Of a stretch of DNA of 64,000 nucleotides, positions 33,701-41,310 are shown one piece after another. The notes below the pieces were generated by a model, which was not told the origin of the DNA, did not search any database, and was given only the letters and a program-made list of their open reading frames with translations. Position 1 is the stretch's first letter. Each line of letters begins with the position of its first letter. The translations under genes were made by a program, and so were the position numbers. Source of the DNA: Sanderia malayensis (Eukaryota > Cnidaria > Scyphozoa > Semaeostomeae > Pelagiidae); contig RQOL01000660.1 of the NCBI GenBank assembly GCA_013076295.1, forward strand, positions 3,596,001-3,660,000. The letters are read 5' to 3'.

Positions 33701-35147
33701 GTTCATATACAGAGAATGTTGTGATCAGAGGTTAGCCTGGGATGCAGATCTACCTGATACAATAGTCAAAGCGTGGAAGAGCTATGAGAATAATCTAGCA
33801 GCTATTGTTGAAGTACCAAGAAGTTTGTGCAGCTTTCAGGAGCCAATACAATCAGTGAAGCTTCATGTCTTCGGGGATACCAGTGGAAAAGGAACTTCTG
33901 CTGCTGTTTATGCTGTTGTGGAACAAGAATCAGGCACCAGTCAAGGGTTACTAACAGCCAAATCAAGATTAGCAAAAAAGAGTTTAAGCATTCCCCGTCT
34001 TGAGCTTGTTGCTGCCCACATGGCCTCAAATTTGGTAAACAACGTCAGAGAAGCACTCAGAGGCTACCCAGTTGAAGATATATATGGCTGGCTGGATAGC
34101 ACTGTTGCCCTTTACTGGATTAGAAACAAGGGCAGCTACAAGCAGTTTGTTGCAAATAGAGTCAAACTGATCAACGAGAAGCACTTTATTACTTGGCGAC
34201 ATGTCACTACTGACGAAAATCCGGCAGACATTGGAAGCAGAGGTCTGCAGGCTGACAAGTTACCAGGAACCTGGTTGAAGGGACCAGATTGGCTACCTGA
34301 GAGAGCCCGTTGGCCTAACGAACTTATCGCACAGCAAAGCAGAGAATCAGAAGAAGAAAGCAAGCTGATCAAGGAGGTGCTTGCAGTTGCTGTCCAAAAG
34401 ACAGAAGAAATCGACAACTTGTTTAGCAAGTTCAGTTTCTGGAAAGGGATAAGAATTTTGTCTTGGATGAAAAGATTCATTCATAACTGTACATCGAAGG
34501 CTGAAGAGCGAGTTTCCGGACCATTGACAACAGAAGAAACAGAACACCAGATTCAATACTGCATAAGAAGAGAGCAAGAACTAGTCAGTTGTACTGAACC
34601 ATTCAAACAAGATCAGCTCACACTCAATCTGCAGAAGAACAGCAAGGGATTATATGAATGTAGAGGTAGGATACAGGGGGTCTACCCTATCTATCTACCA
34701 CAAAAGTCAGTTTTCAGCGAGAAATTGGTGATGGATTGTCACAAGAAGACCTTGCATGGGGGAGTCGGGCTTACAATGGCGTCAGTTCGAGAAAAGTATT
34801 GGATTCCACGTCTGCGGCAGTTGAGCAAAAGAGTTGTCAAAAGCTGTCGGGGCTGCAAACGGTTCCATGCAGTGGCTTTCTCCAACCCGCCTGAAGGGAA
34901 TCTCCCCAAAACAAGAACTGAAGGGTTTCGTCCGTTCCAAGCTGTCGGAATAGACTATGCTGGACCCTTGCAATACAAACGAAGACAAGATCAACTTGGT
35001 AAAGCATACATCTTACTTATATCCTGCAGTATTACCAGAGCTATCTACATCGAACTTGTGAGAGATCAAACTGTTGAAGAATTCTTAAAGTGTTTGAAGA
35101 GATTTATTGCAAGAAAAGGGAGCGACATCAACTCAAACATCCAATGA
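30726..35147 (+). CDS. BEL/Pao Gag-Pol polyprotein, truncated in integrase
   Basis: A 1473-residue frame. An N-terminal coiled coil (~40-150) rich in Glu/Lys is followed by the DUF1759-type gag region (~165-330, with SKFQGTYLDWQRFWNLFE) and Cys/His knuckles (CVYCENTEHKSVDC from residue 364, further CFNCTGSKHRAAEC and CQKCGAKHHTSIC). Next come the aspartic protease (LLDTGAG, Asp466), reverse transcriptase with YVDD at 873-876, RNase H region (SIPRLELVAAHMASNLV, YGWLDSTVALYW), integrase zinc finger (HGGV...CRGCKRFH from His1344) and the first integrase catalytic Asp in GIDYAGP (Asp1410). Shortly after FIARKG the frame runs into a stop. The remaining two catalytic acids (D, E) are absent, so integrase should be inactive. 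The other domains appear intact. Confidence 0.93.
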   Translation: MANIEEKTKKIQNKFRLLKFTQQETARIINKNNVKALERHINSFNKNIDDIHTLISEVQESKIEADEELEEVRSWSLKIEADLAEFEDSIEELQKRVKLLKKEEKAAESREEEEVKAEARRREYDEALKLEEAKMQMKKQVEKEIMELKPSRDQQQQQPTKVKLPKLVISKFQGTYLDWQRFWNLFEMEIDKSDIASVSKFSYLKEALVQKVRATIDGLPLTTEGYERAKQILRTRYGKPSEVANAHIQNIVSLPTINGTQPPKILEFFEKLVTSVQTLDTMGKLKEINGYVRTTLDKLPGIRADLVRIDDEWQDWKFPQFIEALRRWCERNPVQVEDRNRQHPQPRRDKVFQTSDQAGKPKGCVYCENTEHKSVDCDNIKTVAERKKCLSLKKLCFNCTGSKHRAAECHSRFKCQKCGAKHHTSICDQQSQQILLATNEAKSSGTVTYPVVLVKVNGVTCRALLDTGAGSSYASTTLLDHIAKKPVRKEKRRIEMMMQSVTQTIEVYKVKIASMNEEFMLETTVSKVNKECLLYLPNPNYDAVISRYSHLREVKMDDSDKKSILPVHLILGANEYSRIKTDEKPKIGTPGEPIAEVTKFGWTIMSPGSESKLGNVYLTRSSNEDYEQLCSLDILGLIDKPDGDQQQVYEDFKEQLSRHPDGWYETGLLWKNSHDMLHNNKNRSLGRLNNLTRRLQREPDLFQKYDEIIQDQLDQGIVERVSKEEGNGKEYYIPHKPVIRETAESTKVRIVFDASAKGSDVSPSLNDCLEPGQPLQNLLWSVLVRNRLKPVALCGDLKQAFLQVRIREEDRDSLRFHWLKNQDPTQIEVLRFTRALFGLVQSPFLLGATIEEHLKRCEGKYPTEVEEIRSSLYVDDIISGSHTVEDTEHLKNTAISIFGEAQFQLHKWHSNIEQLETHKNETNANQSYAKEQLGVRADEVKMLGLTWNKTKDSLAVVFPSNQAEMTKRGILRSLASVYDPLGLASPTVLLGKFIYRECCDQRLAWDADLPDTIVKAWKSYENNLAAIVEVPRSLCSFQEPIQSVKLHVFGDTSGKGTSAAVYAVVEQESGTSQGLLTAKSRLAKKSLSIPRLELVAAHMASNLVNNVREALRGYPVEDIYGWLDSTVALYWIRNKGSYKQFVANRVKLINEKHFITWRHVTTDENPADIGSRGLQADKLPGTWLKGPDWLPERARWPNELIAQQSRESEEESKLIKEVLAVAVQKTEEIDNLFSKFSFWKGIRILSWMKRFIHNCTSKAEERVSGPLTTEETEHQIQYCIRREQELVSCTEPFKQDQLTLNLQKNSKGLYECRGRIQGVYPIYLPQKSVFSEKLVMDCHKKTLHGGVGLTMASVREKYWIPRLRQLSKRVVKSCRGCKRFHAVAFSNPPEGNLPKTRTEGFRPFQAVGIDYAGPLQYKRRQDQLGKAYILLISCSITRAIYIELVRDQTVEEFLKCLKRFIARKGSDINSNIQ

Positions 35148-35470
35148 AATCACCGAATCTTGAAGTTGGAGATGTTGTAATTATCAAAAACGAAGATCGT
35201 AACAGAGGCAAGTGGAATCTCGGGATAGTAGAAGAACTGATCAGCGGAAAAGACGGTGTTGTAAGAGGGGCTCGTCTAAGAGCCGGCAAATCATACTGGG
35301 AAAGACCAATTCAGCATCTGTTCCCACTTGAACTGCATTGTGACAAGCCCAGAACTGCTGATAAAATGCTAGATCCCGAGGCCAAGGAATTCAAGACAAA
35401 AAGGGGAGCAGCAGCTAATGCAACAGCAATAATAAGGACTATAGCTGAAGACGAGGATGAAAGTTTTTAA
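35118..35470 (+). pseudogene. BEL integrase C-terminal remnant after internal deletion
   Basis: In a different frame from the main polyprotein, this stretch encodes a typical BEL/Pao integrase C-terminal tail (SPNLEVGDVVIIKNEDRNRG, then SYWERPIQHLFPLE). The join near 35118-35124 lies between FIARKG of the core domain and RERHQLKH of the tail. This implies loss of the second half of the core domain with a frame change. The deletion size cannot be measured without an intact relative. Confidence 0.85.
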
Positions 35471-35515
35471 CCGTGACTGAATAGAACCATTGATCATATT
35501 TGTTCCCCCTTGGAA

Positions 35516-35530
35516 CAAATAGGGGGAGTG
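35516..35530 (+). promoter_or_regulatory. Polypurine tract
   Basis: AAATAGGGGGAGTG directly abuts the 3' LTR, as expected for the plus-strand primer of an LTR retrotransposon. Confidence 0.8.
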
Positions 35531-35828
35531 TGTCGAGAACTTGATGAACTAGTTAACTATAGTATTTAATCATTTGTTTTGTTCAATTTCTTTATTTTAT
35601 AACCCTTTCTTACATCTATATTATAAACTTTGCTCTATGCTTAATTAGCCTCGTTTTGATCGTAAAAGTATGTAGTGAGACCAGGGATCGGAGAAAACAC
35701 GTGGAGAGAGTAGTGAGGAACTGGTTCGTTTTAATTTTTTGTGATGATATAAATTTGAAAAACCAGTGTACTTTGTGTTAATCTAACCTATGCGAGCTTT
35801 TGTTGGGGCAAAGAACAAATACCCGACA
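35531..35828 (+). repeat. 3' LTR
   Basis: 298 bp, read as identical to the 5' LTR, followed by the GCTA target duplication and the interrupted satellite unit. Confidence 0.96.
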
Positions 35829-36330
35829 GCTATCATACATAAAGCTAGGGTAAGAAAATTCAAATTTGGAAATAGATCGAAATGTCACTCACAAAGAGTC
35901 GAATCCTACTAATTAGGACCTACCGAGCAGTTTAAGACCATTCCCAGCCTTCTAGCATAAATATTTCAAAAGTTCTCCCCAGGCGAGCTCTTGCCCCAAG
36001 TGAAATACATTACCTATCATACATAAAGCTAGGGTTAGAAAATACAAATTTGGAAATAGATCGAAATGTCACTCACAAGGGCTCGAATCCTACTAATTAG
36101 GACCTTCTGATCGGTTTGAGACCGCTCCCAGCCTTGTAGCATAAATATTTCAAAAGTTGGCTTCAGGCGAGAGATCTTACCCCAAGTGAAATACGTTACC
36201 TATCATACATAAAGCTAGGGTTAAAAAAAAAATCAAATTTGGAAATAGATCGAAATGTCACTCACAAGGGGTCGAATCCTACTAATTAGGACCTTCTGAT
36301 CGGTTTGAGACAATTTCCAGCCTTCTAGCA
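35829..36330. repeat. ~185-bp satellite, about 2.7 units
   Basis: Units start at 35829, 36013 and 36199 with CTATCATACATAAAGCTAGGG, followed by AAATTTGGAAATAGATCGAAATG, CACAAGGGGTCGAATCCTAC and CCAAGTGAAATAC. The end of a further unit lies at 30311-30361, on the other side of the BEL element. The embedded GGGTCGAATCC resembles a tRNA B box, so the unit may derive from a SINE. Confidence 0.9.
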
Positions 36331-36696
36331 TATGAAATCAAAGATGACCAGAAATGGAATATCAGATACAGCCCTGCAGCCCTTTTTATTTGCCATTTCC
36401 TTCTTAATGCTTGCAACAGTGCGGTGCCTATTATTTCACAATTGGATCGACTTCGTTAAGACAAATGAAAGTTCTACCTTGTCACAAAACGATATTGCCG
36501 CAGGAGATTTAAATCTGCCATAACATATATCTAAATTAATTTGCAAAACAATTATATGGACATTTTTGACAGCGGTTGGTATGCAAAAATGCATACGTGA
36601 CGTATTGAATTGCGCGCAGCTTGGCGTTTCACATCGTACAAGAATTTGGAATGATAAGACTGGTAGGGGTGCAAAATAGTAAAAATCGACCATTCA

Positions 36697-37215
36697 GAGT
36701 GGAATCCCGATTACTCTAACCTCCAAGGGACCGATGAAAATGGTTCGAGTAACAGTAGAGCGCCTTTTGTTTTAGGAAACCAATTTCTCTGATTGTTTTT
36801 ATGTGAAAATACACTTCTTCGAAACGGGGCATATATACCATGACAGAAGAAACAAGAATATATTTCACACTGGTGGTTAGAATTGTTAAAAAACATTTCT
36901 AAAATATATAGATAAAGCCACGCTAGAGCTGCACATTTGCATTTGAACAACATAAACCGTCTAATAATATTACTTTATACCTGAAACTGTTATGAACCAA
37001 ACCAAATACAGCATACTAGTACTAAATTACAGTATACAATTTCTTGGTTAATTAGCAACATGGTTGTTAATTGTAACAGTGTAACAGTTTCTTGTATCGA
37101 GGTTTTTTGTTCAACAAAATCGGGTCCGAGATCCTTTATAACACAGTTTATAAAGGAAGTACTAGCAAAGCAAACATGAATTTCTCTGAGTTATCGCGGG
37201 TTCGAGTTATCGGCA
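36697..37215. mobile_element. Possible degraded pogo/Tigger-like element
   Basis: The left end GTGGAATCCCGATTACTCTAACCTCCAAGGGACC and the right end ATTTCTCTGAGTTATCGCGGGTTCGAGTTATCGGCAC resemble the paired 'gataactcgaacc / ggttcgagttatc' ends and sub-terminal repeats of pogo-type elements, in opposite orientation. The interior is unrecognised AT-rich sequence. Similarity between the ends is partial. Confidence 0.4.
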
Positions 37216-38148
37216 CTTTACAATGTTGCCTACCACCCAACCCCAATATTTTAACATTGCAACAGCGAGCCAAGGCTGTAGTGTTCGTGACATACACGTT
37301 TTTTTTTGCAAGAAAGGATTTTTCAGCCCCACTCTCAAACTTTCTCAGCTACGTATTTCCGAATTTCAGTACTAAAACTTTCTTAGAATAATTTGACCAG
37401 TTTTGTGTTACTGTGCATGCGCGAGAGGTGCAATGCTTTCAGCTTTCTTGCCATGAACTGCCGTATTGAAGAAACAGAATTTAAACGAGAATTTAAAATT
37501 TTCAACTTTTTTATGTTTTACAAACCCAGTACTCGACTTTCTTAACTTTTTTACAAGCCGAGTCCTACTTTCTTGTAAAACAGCTTTCTTATAAAAAACG
37601 TTGTATGAAGATCAATTTTCACATTTAATCTATTGTTTTCCATTGTTGAACTCTATTGTTCTATTATTGTTCTGGTAAGCAATTCTTTGGCCTAAATATA
37701 TCACATTGAGTATACATATGTATTTTAATCTAGGCTTACTTACTCACCATTACTATGTGACTTTCTTTAGCTTTTATGCTTCAGTTGACCAATTCAACAG
37801 TGCTTTTCTATAAAAATATATCTGTGGAAATTGAAATATGGCTTGCTGCGTAGTGTGTAAATTGAAATTTTATGTGAACACATGTTTTAGCGCACGCCCC
37901 TTTTCCAGGGACAACACGTGTTTCAAAGCAGAGGATTCTGGTCTTAAAACAGCGCCAAACTACATTGCAAGCACAGGGCTACAATACAATACAAATCTGA
38001 AAAATACTTGGAATGCATAGAAGTCAACCGAGAAATCAAATATATTACTATTGCATATATTATCATTTTATATTTAACAAAACAAAACAGCATTTAATAT
38101 AGATGTGAATTGATATTTTTTTGTCAATTTGTTCATAACAATTTTGTA

Positions 38149-38213
38149 TTATATCAATTTGTTTTGTTATTTAAGAAATTAAAATTTCTAAATAACAAAA
38201 CAAATTGATATAA
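38149..38213. repeat. Near-perfect 31-bp hairpin
   Basis: Arm 38149-38180 (TTATATCAATTTGTTTTG...) pairs with 38183-38213, with a single bulged A and a 2-nt loop. It is very AT-rich. A diverged partial direct copy (TTTGTCAATTTGTT) precedes it. Confidence 0.9.
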
Positions 38214-38543
38214 TAACTATAGCTTTAGTAATAATTATAATAAAATATAATAAAGTAATAATTGATTTAAGAAAGAAATGATTGCTGTAAATTATCATTT
38301 AAGCTCCCTTCTTAATTAAGCCCTTTTTAACTCGTGGTGCAATAATTATCTGTTTGTTTTCTCAATAAGCAAAATGTCTGTCCCGAGTCTTCTGGGAATT
38401 TTTCATGTTTTCAAAAATTTATTAAATTCAAAGTATTTGATGTACGTAAGCCCCCAGGGGGGTTAATGGAGAATATTTACAGTATATAAAAACATTAACA
38501 TGAACTGAATGTAAAATTATTTTGTGTTCTAATACTTTCCATC

Positions 38544-40690
38544 TTAAAATTTCTTTACTTTTCCATTAAATCGCTTCCAATTTGCTTTGGTTAAAAAACC
38601 ACTGATAGGCGTCTGAACCAATGATGATCCAGGTGACTGCTTTGCTGTTGGCCGTGCTATGAAATTTGATGAAGCAACAGATACTGAAATCACAAAAAAT
38701 CACACAAATTGCATCAATCAAAAACAAATACAATTAGGCTTGAATAACTCATTCACTTTTCAACCAACTCACCATCATCCAAAAGAGAATCGTATTCCCA
38801 TTAGATTTAGTAGAATTCTTCTTCAACCTTGTGTTATATTCTTTCTCAGTGCTTGAAGGTGCATTCTTCTGCACTGGAACTATTTCCTTCTGTGGTGAAG
38901 ATGTTTTGTCCTTTGCTGAACACAATTCCTTCTGTACTAAAGCTGCTTCGTTCTGCGTTGAAGATGTTGCATCATATTTCATATCCAGCAATATATTGGA
39001 ATTCACTGTATCATCAAAAGCTCCTGGCAATCTTATTTCATTACAATCATTCCTTGTCTAAAATCTGTAAGCTCAATATAGAAAATGAACCATCCTTAGC
39101 ATTGTTGGCAACACTGTCTCCTTCCTTGCAAACTTTAAAATTATACAATGCAGTATCATTGCCATCAACTAATGTAACATCTTCAATACCATCAATGTCA
39201 TTGATAATTTGATCACTAGTACTCAGCCCAGATCTTCCTTCCATTGACTTTGTTGACTCTGTATCAAACCTCTGCAGAAAAAAATCTGATTCACAGACTG
39301 GTGGAGATCAGTCTGAGAATCAGATTTTCTTCTGCAGAGACCTATGTGACGAAGAAGTATCTTCACTATCCATATTCATCACAGATTTCGGAGCAATGAA
39401 TTTGTGCTCTGTGCTTTTCGGGGAATGTTCACAAGTCCGAAAACATTTGATTAATCTGATTTTTGGCTCCCTTCTTTCTGGCTGTGCTTCACTACCTTCT
39501 GCTCTCTCTCGTCCATTTGATACAATCGTCCCCTTATCTCCTTTTCCTGCCATCTCCTGCTGTGTCTTTTCTTCTAAAAACTGAGAGTCCTCCTTCATTT
39601 TAGCAATGGCAATGGCATCTTCTTTTTCCTCTCTTCTCCTCTTGCTCCTCTTCCTCCTTTTATGCTTACAGTTGACACTTGACACTAAAATGAAGAAGTG
39701 AGTGAACCCTGTGACCAGGAGATCACAGGGTTCACTCACTTCTTCACTCATTTTGTTCATTGTAAACTTTGCTCCTTTTTTCACTTGAAGAAAGCCATGA
39801 ATTCTCTCTCTGGACACAAGGCTTCTTAAATGTATGCGCTGCAGGCTGACTATCTCTACATCTTTGATGAACTACATTACCATCAAGTTTGATGATAATA
39901 TAGTTCATCAAAGATGTGTGGACTACATGATGACATGTTAATTTGCATTATATGAATGCCTGTATTGGGAAAAAGTCTTGCATATGTTCTTTCTATTTCT
40001 TTCATCGGATCTCCAATCGTACCATCTCTTCTTGGGAGTACCTAAAGTAATAAAATTTAAATTTCAGTTCTGATGAATCAAATAACATGATAAGGCAGTC
40101 ACTAATCTAAAAAAATAAACTGAAACCTAGCACAAACTCACCGCAATAGATGAAACCTATTCTTGTCGATCTAGAAACAATCCAGGTTTCTATATGGGCT
40201 TAGATCAATAAAGTATATTGGAGCTAAACTCTGGAATTGTATTCCAACTTTTATCAAAATTTCTGCTTCTTTCAACACCTTCAAGTCAAAACTAAAAGAA
40301 TTTGTCATTAATGGCTATGCTCTCTAATTCTTCACTCAATTAATTCTAAAATTGTTATTTGAGGCTATTCTGGTTTTCTCTGTGTTTTTAGGAAAACTTA
40401 TTTTGTTATTTTTTTTCTTCTTTTCTCATTTCTTTTTTGTTTTTATATGGGGGGGCTCTCTCTCGATTAGTTTATCTATTAGAGAGCTCCTCCTTAGGCA
40501 AATATATCTAAATACATTATGTTTTTGTAAATTTGTTTTAGTTTTTTGTTAACTGTATAATGTTGAAATGTTAATGTATGTATTGAAATGTATTTAGGTA
40601 TATTTGTTAATGAAATGAAATGAAATGAAATGAAAGTATCTAGATCAACAAAAATAGGTTTCAGATTGGAGTATCTACTGGCCATCTTCA
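38544..40690 (-). CDS. Unrecognised multi-exon gene with palindromic introns
   Basis: The model comes from frame and splice sites. Proposed exons: 39927-40041 (VLPRRDGTIGDPMKEIERTY...), 39785-39871 (FHQRCRDSQPAAHTFKK...), 39342-39684 (basic HKRRKRSKRRREEKEDA, then Ser/Thr-rich), 39134-39269 (STSDQIINDIDGIEDVTLVD), 38773-39057 (FDDTVNSNILLDMKYDATSS) and perhaps 38544-38683 (ends GFLTKANWKRF). A possible start ATG lies at about 40690 (MASRYSNLKPIFVDL), just upstream of a LINE insertion. Introns 39872-39926 (55 nt) and 39270-39341 (72 nt) connect exons in phase. The phases of the last exon and of the first part are not resolved. The composition suggests a nuclear, low-complexity protein. I do not recognise the family, and parts of the model may be wrong. 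Confidence 0.5.
39269..39340. repeat. Palindrome coinciding with a 72-nt intron
   Basis: CTCTGCAGAAAAAAATCTGA... (39269-39299) pairs with 39310-39340 with three mismatches around a 10-nt loop. On the minus strand the proposed intron 39341-39270 (GTCTCTGCAG...TTCTGCAGAG) is almost the whole palindrome. Confidence 0.85.
39692..39745. repeat. Perfect 23-bp hairpin in a ~100-nt intron
   Basis: GAAGAAGTGAGTGAACCCTG... (39692-39714) is exactly complementary to 39723-39745, with an 8-nt loop. Pairing extends outward over a small bulge. It occupies the 3' half of the proposed minus-strand intron 39784-39685, ending next to the acceptor TTTTAG. Confidence 0.92.
39858..39917. repeat. 60-bp palindrome spanning a 55-nt intron
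   Basis: ACATCTTTGATGAACTA (39858-39874) is complementary to 39901-39917, and the inner part also pairs, giving a nearly loopless 30-bp palindrome with three mismatches. The proposed minus-strand intron 39926-39872 lies inside it, and the stem includes the acceptor and the first bases of the next exon. Confidence 0.9.
40152..40662. repeat. 24-bp inverted repeat flanking a LINE fragment
   Basis: GAAACCTATTCTTGTCGATC... (40152-40175) and its inverted partner 40639-40662 match at 22 of 24 positions and enclose the LINE tail. One arm overlaps the candidate coding start MASRYSNLKPIFVDL on the minus strand. Confidence 0.85.
40205..40638 (+). mobile_element. 3' end of a LINE-type non-LTR retrotransposon
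   Basis: A short reading frame (about 40211-40327, KYIGAKLWNCIPTFIK, then KSKLKEFVINGYAL) resembles the extreme C-terminus of CR1/L2-type LINE reverse transcriptase proteins. It is followed by a 3' UTR and a terminal (ATGAA)n tail at about 40612-40636, typical of this group. It is 5'-truncated and dead on arrival, and inserted antisense to the host gene. Confidence 0.75.
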
Positions 40691-40699
40691 AATGTCTCC

Positions 40700-41310
40700 G
40701 TTCCGTTGCAAATGCAATAAATACATCCAGTCTGTGAAATTGCAAAAAAATGGCAAAGCACATGGCAGGCACATGAGATGAGATGGGACTTCACACCATC
40801 ACATGGCACTGCAAAACTCTCTGCCTGCTGAGAAATTGAAAAACAAACCTAGAGCCCGGGTTTCTTGTCACTCGTTACTTCGTTGAAAACCACTTCCGCT
40901 AAGCCTCGTAATCAGAACGAGGAGACTAGCATTAGCGGCAGGATTGTTACAAGATGCAGGCGATAATTAATTTTTAAATTGATCATGTGTCATGCACATA
41001 TCAATTAATATCAAAAAAGTACAAATTAAAGATATAATTTGTATTATAAATCGAATTTACACAAATTACCCCTGCAAATGATTAATCAATAATTGTTTTA
41101 ATAAAGGGAGATAATCCAAAGTAAAGAATTGGAGAGAGGGTTGTGTCCCTAAATGAAAATTCTGACCATAGTTTGCCCCCCTAAGATAAAAAATAACAAT
41201 ATAAATTTTATCAAATCAAACAAGTCTGAATGAAGATTCTTAATTATATAGCTTCACTTTATATCGCAGTGAATGCGCCATGGCATCATAGTCTAATCCA
41301 GGCATCCACG
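40700..41310. other. Short intergenic interval
   Basis: Contains the probable 5' flank of the palindromic-intron gene and the 3' flank of the Mpo1-like gene. A short ATGAGATGAGATG repeat lies near 40770-40785. No other gene seen. Confidence 0.5.

Larger units (their letters stand above)
30362..35828 (+). mobile_element. BEL/Pao LTR retrotransposon, recent, integrase-deleted
   Basis: A 5467-bp element with identical LTRs (30362-30659 and 35531-35828, TG...CA ends), a 4-bp target duplication GCTA on both sides, a TGG-type primer-binding site right after the 5' LTR, and a purine-rich tract before the 3' LTR. One long gag-pol frame of the BEL/Pao type lies between them. LTR identity indicates recent insertion. 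The integrase is broken (see the separate entries). No env-like frame is present. Confidence 0.96.
36331..38543. other. Intergenic with DNA-transposon remnants
   Basis: No supported gene. Two short runs of TTACTT-rich and TTATAAAAAA-like sequence occur near 37520-37600. A pogo-like remnant (36697-37215) and a strong hairpin (38149-38213) are listed separately. Small open frames at 37092 and 37838 look like chance. Confidence 0.5.
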
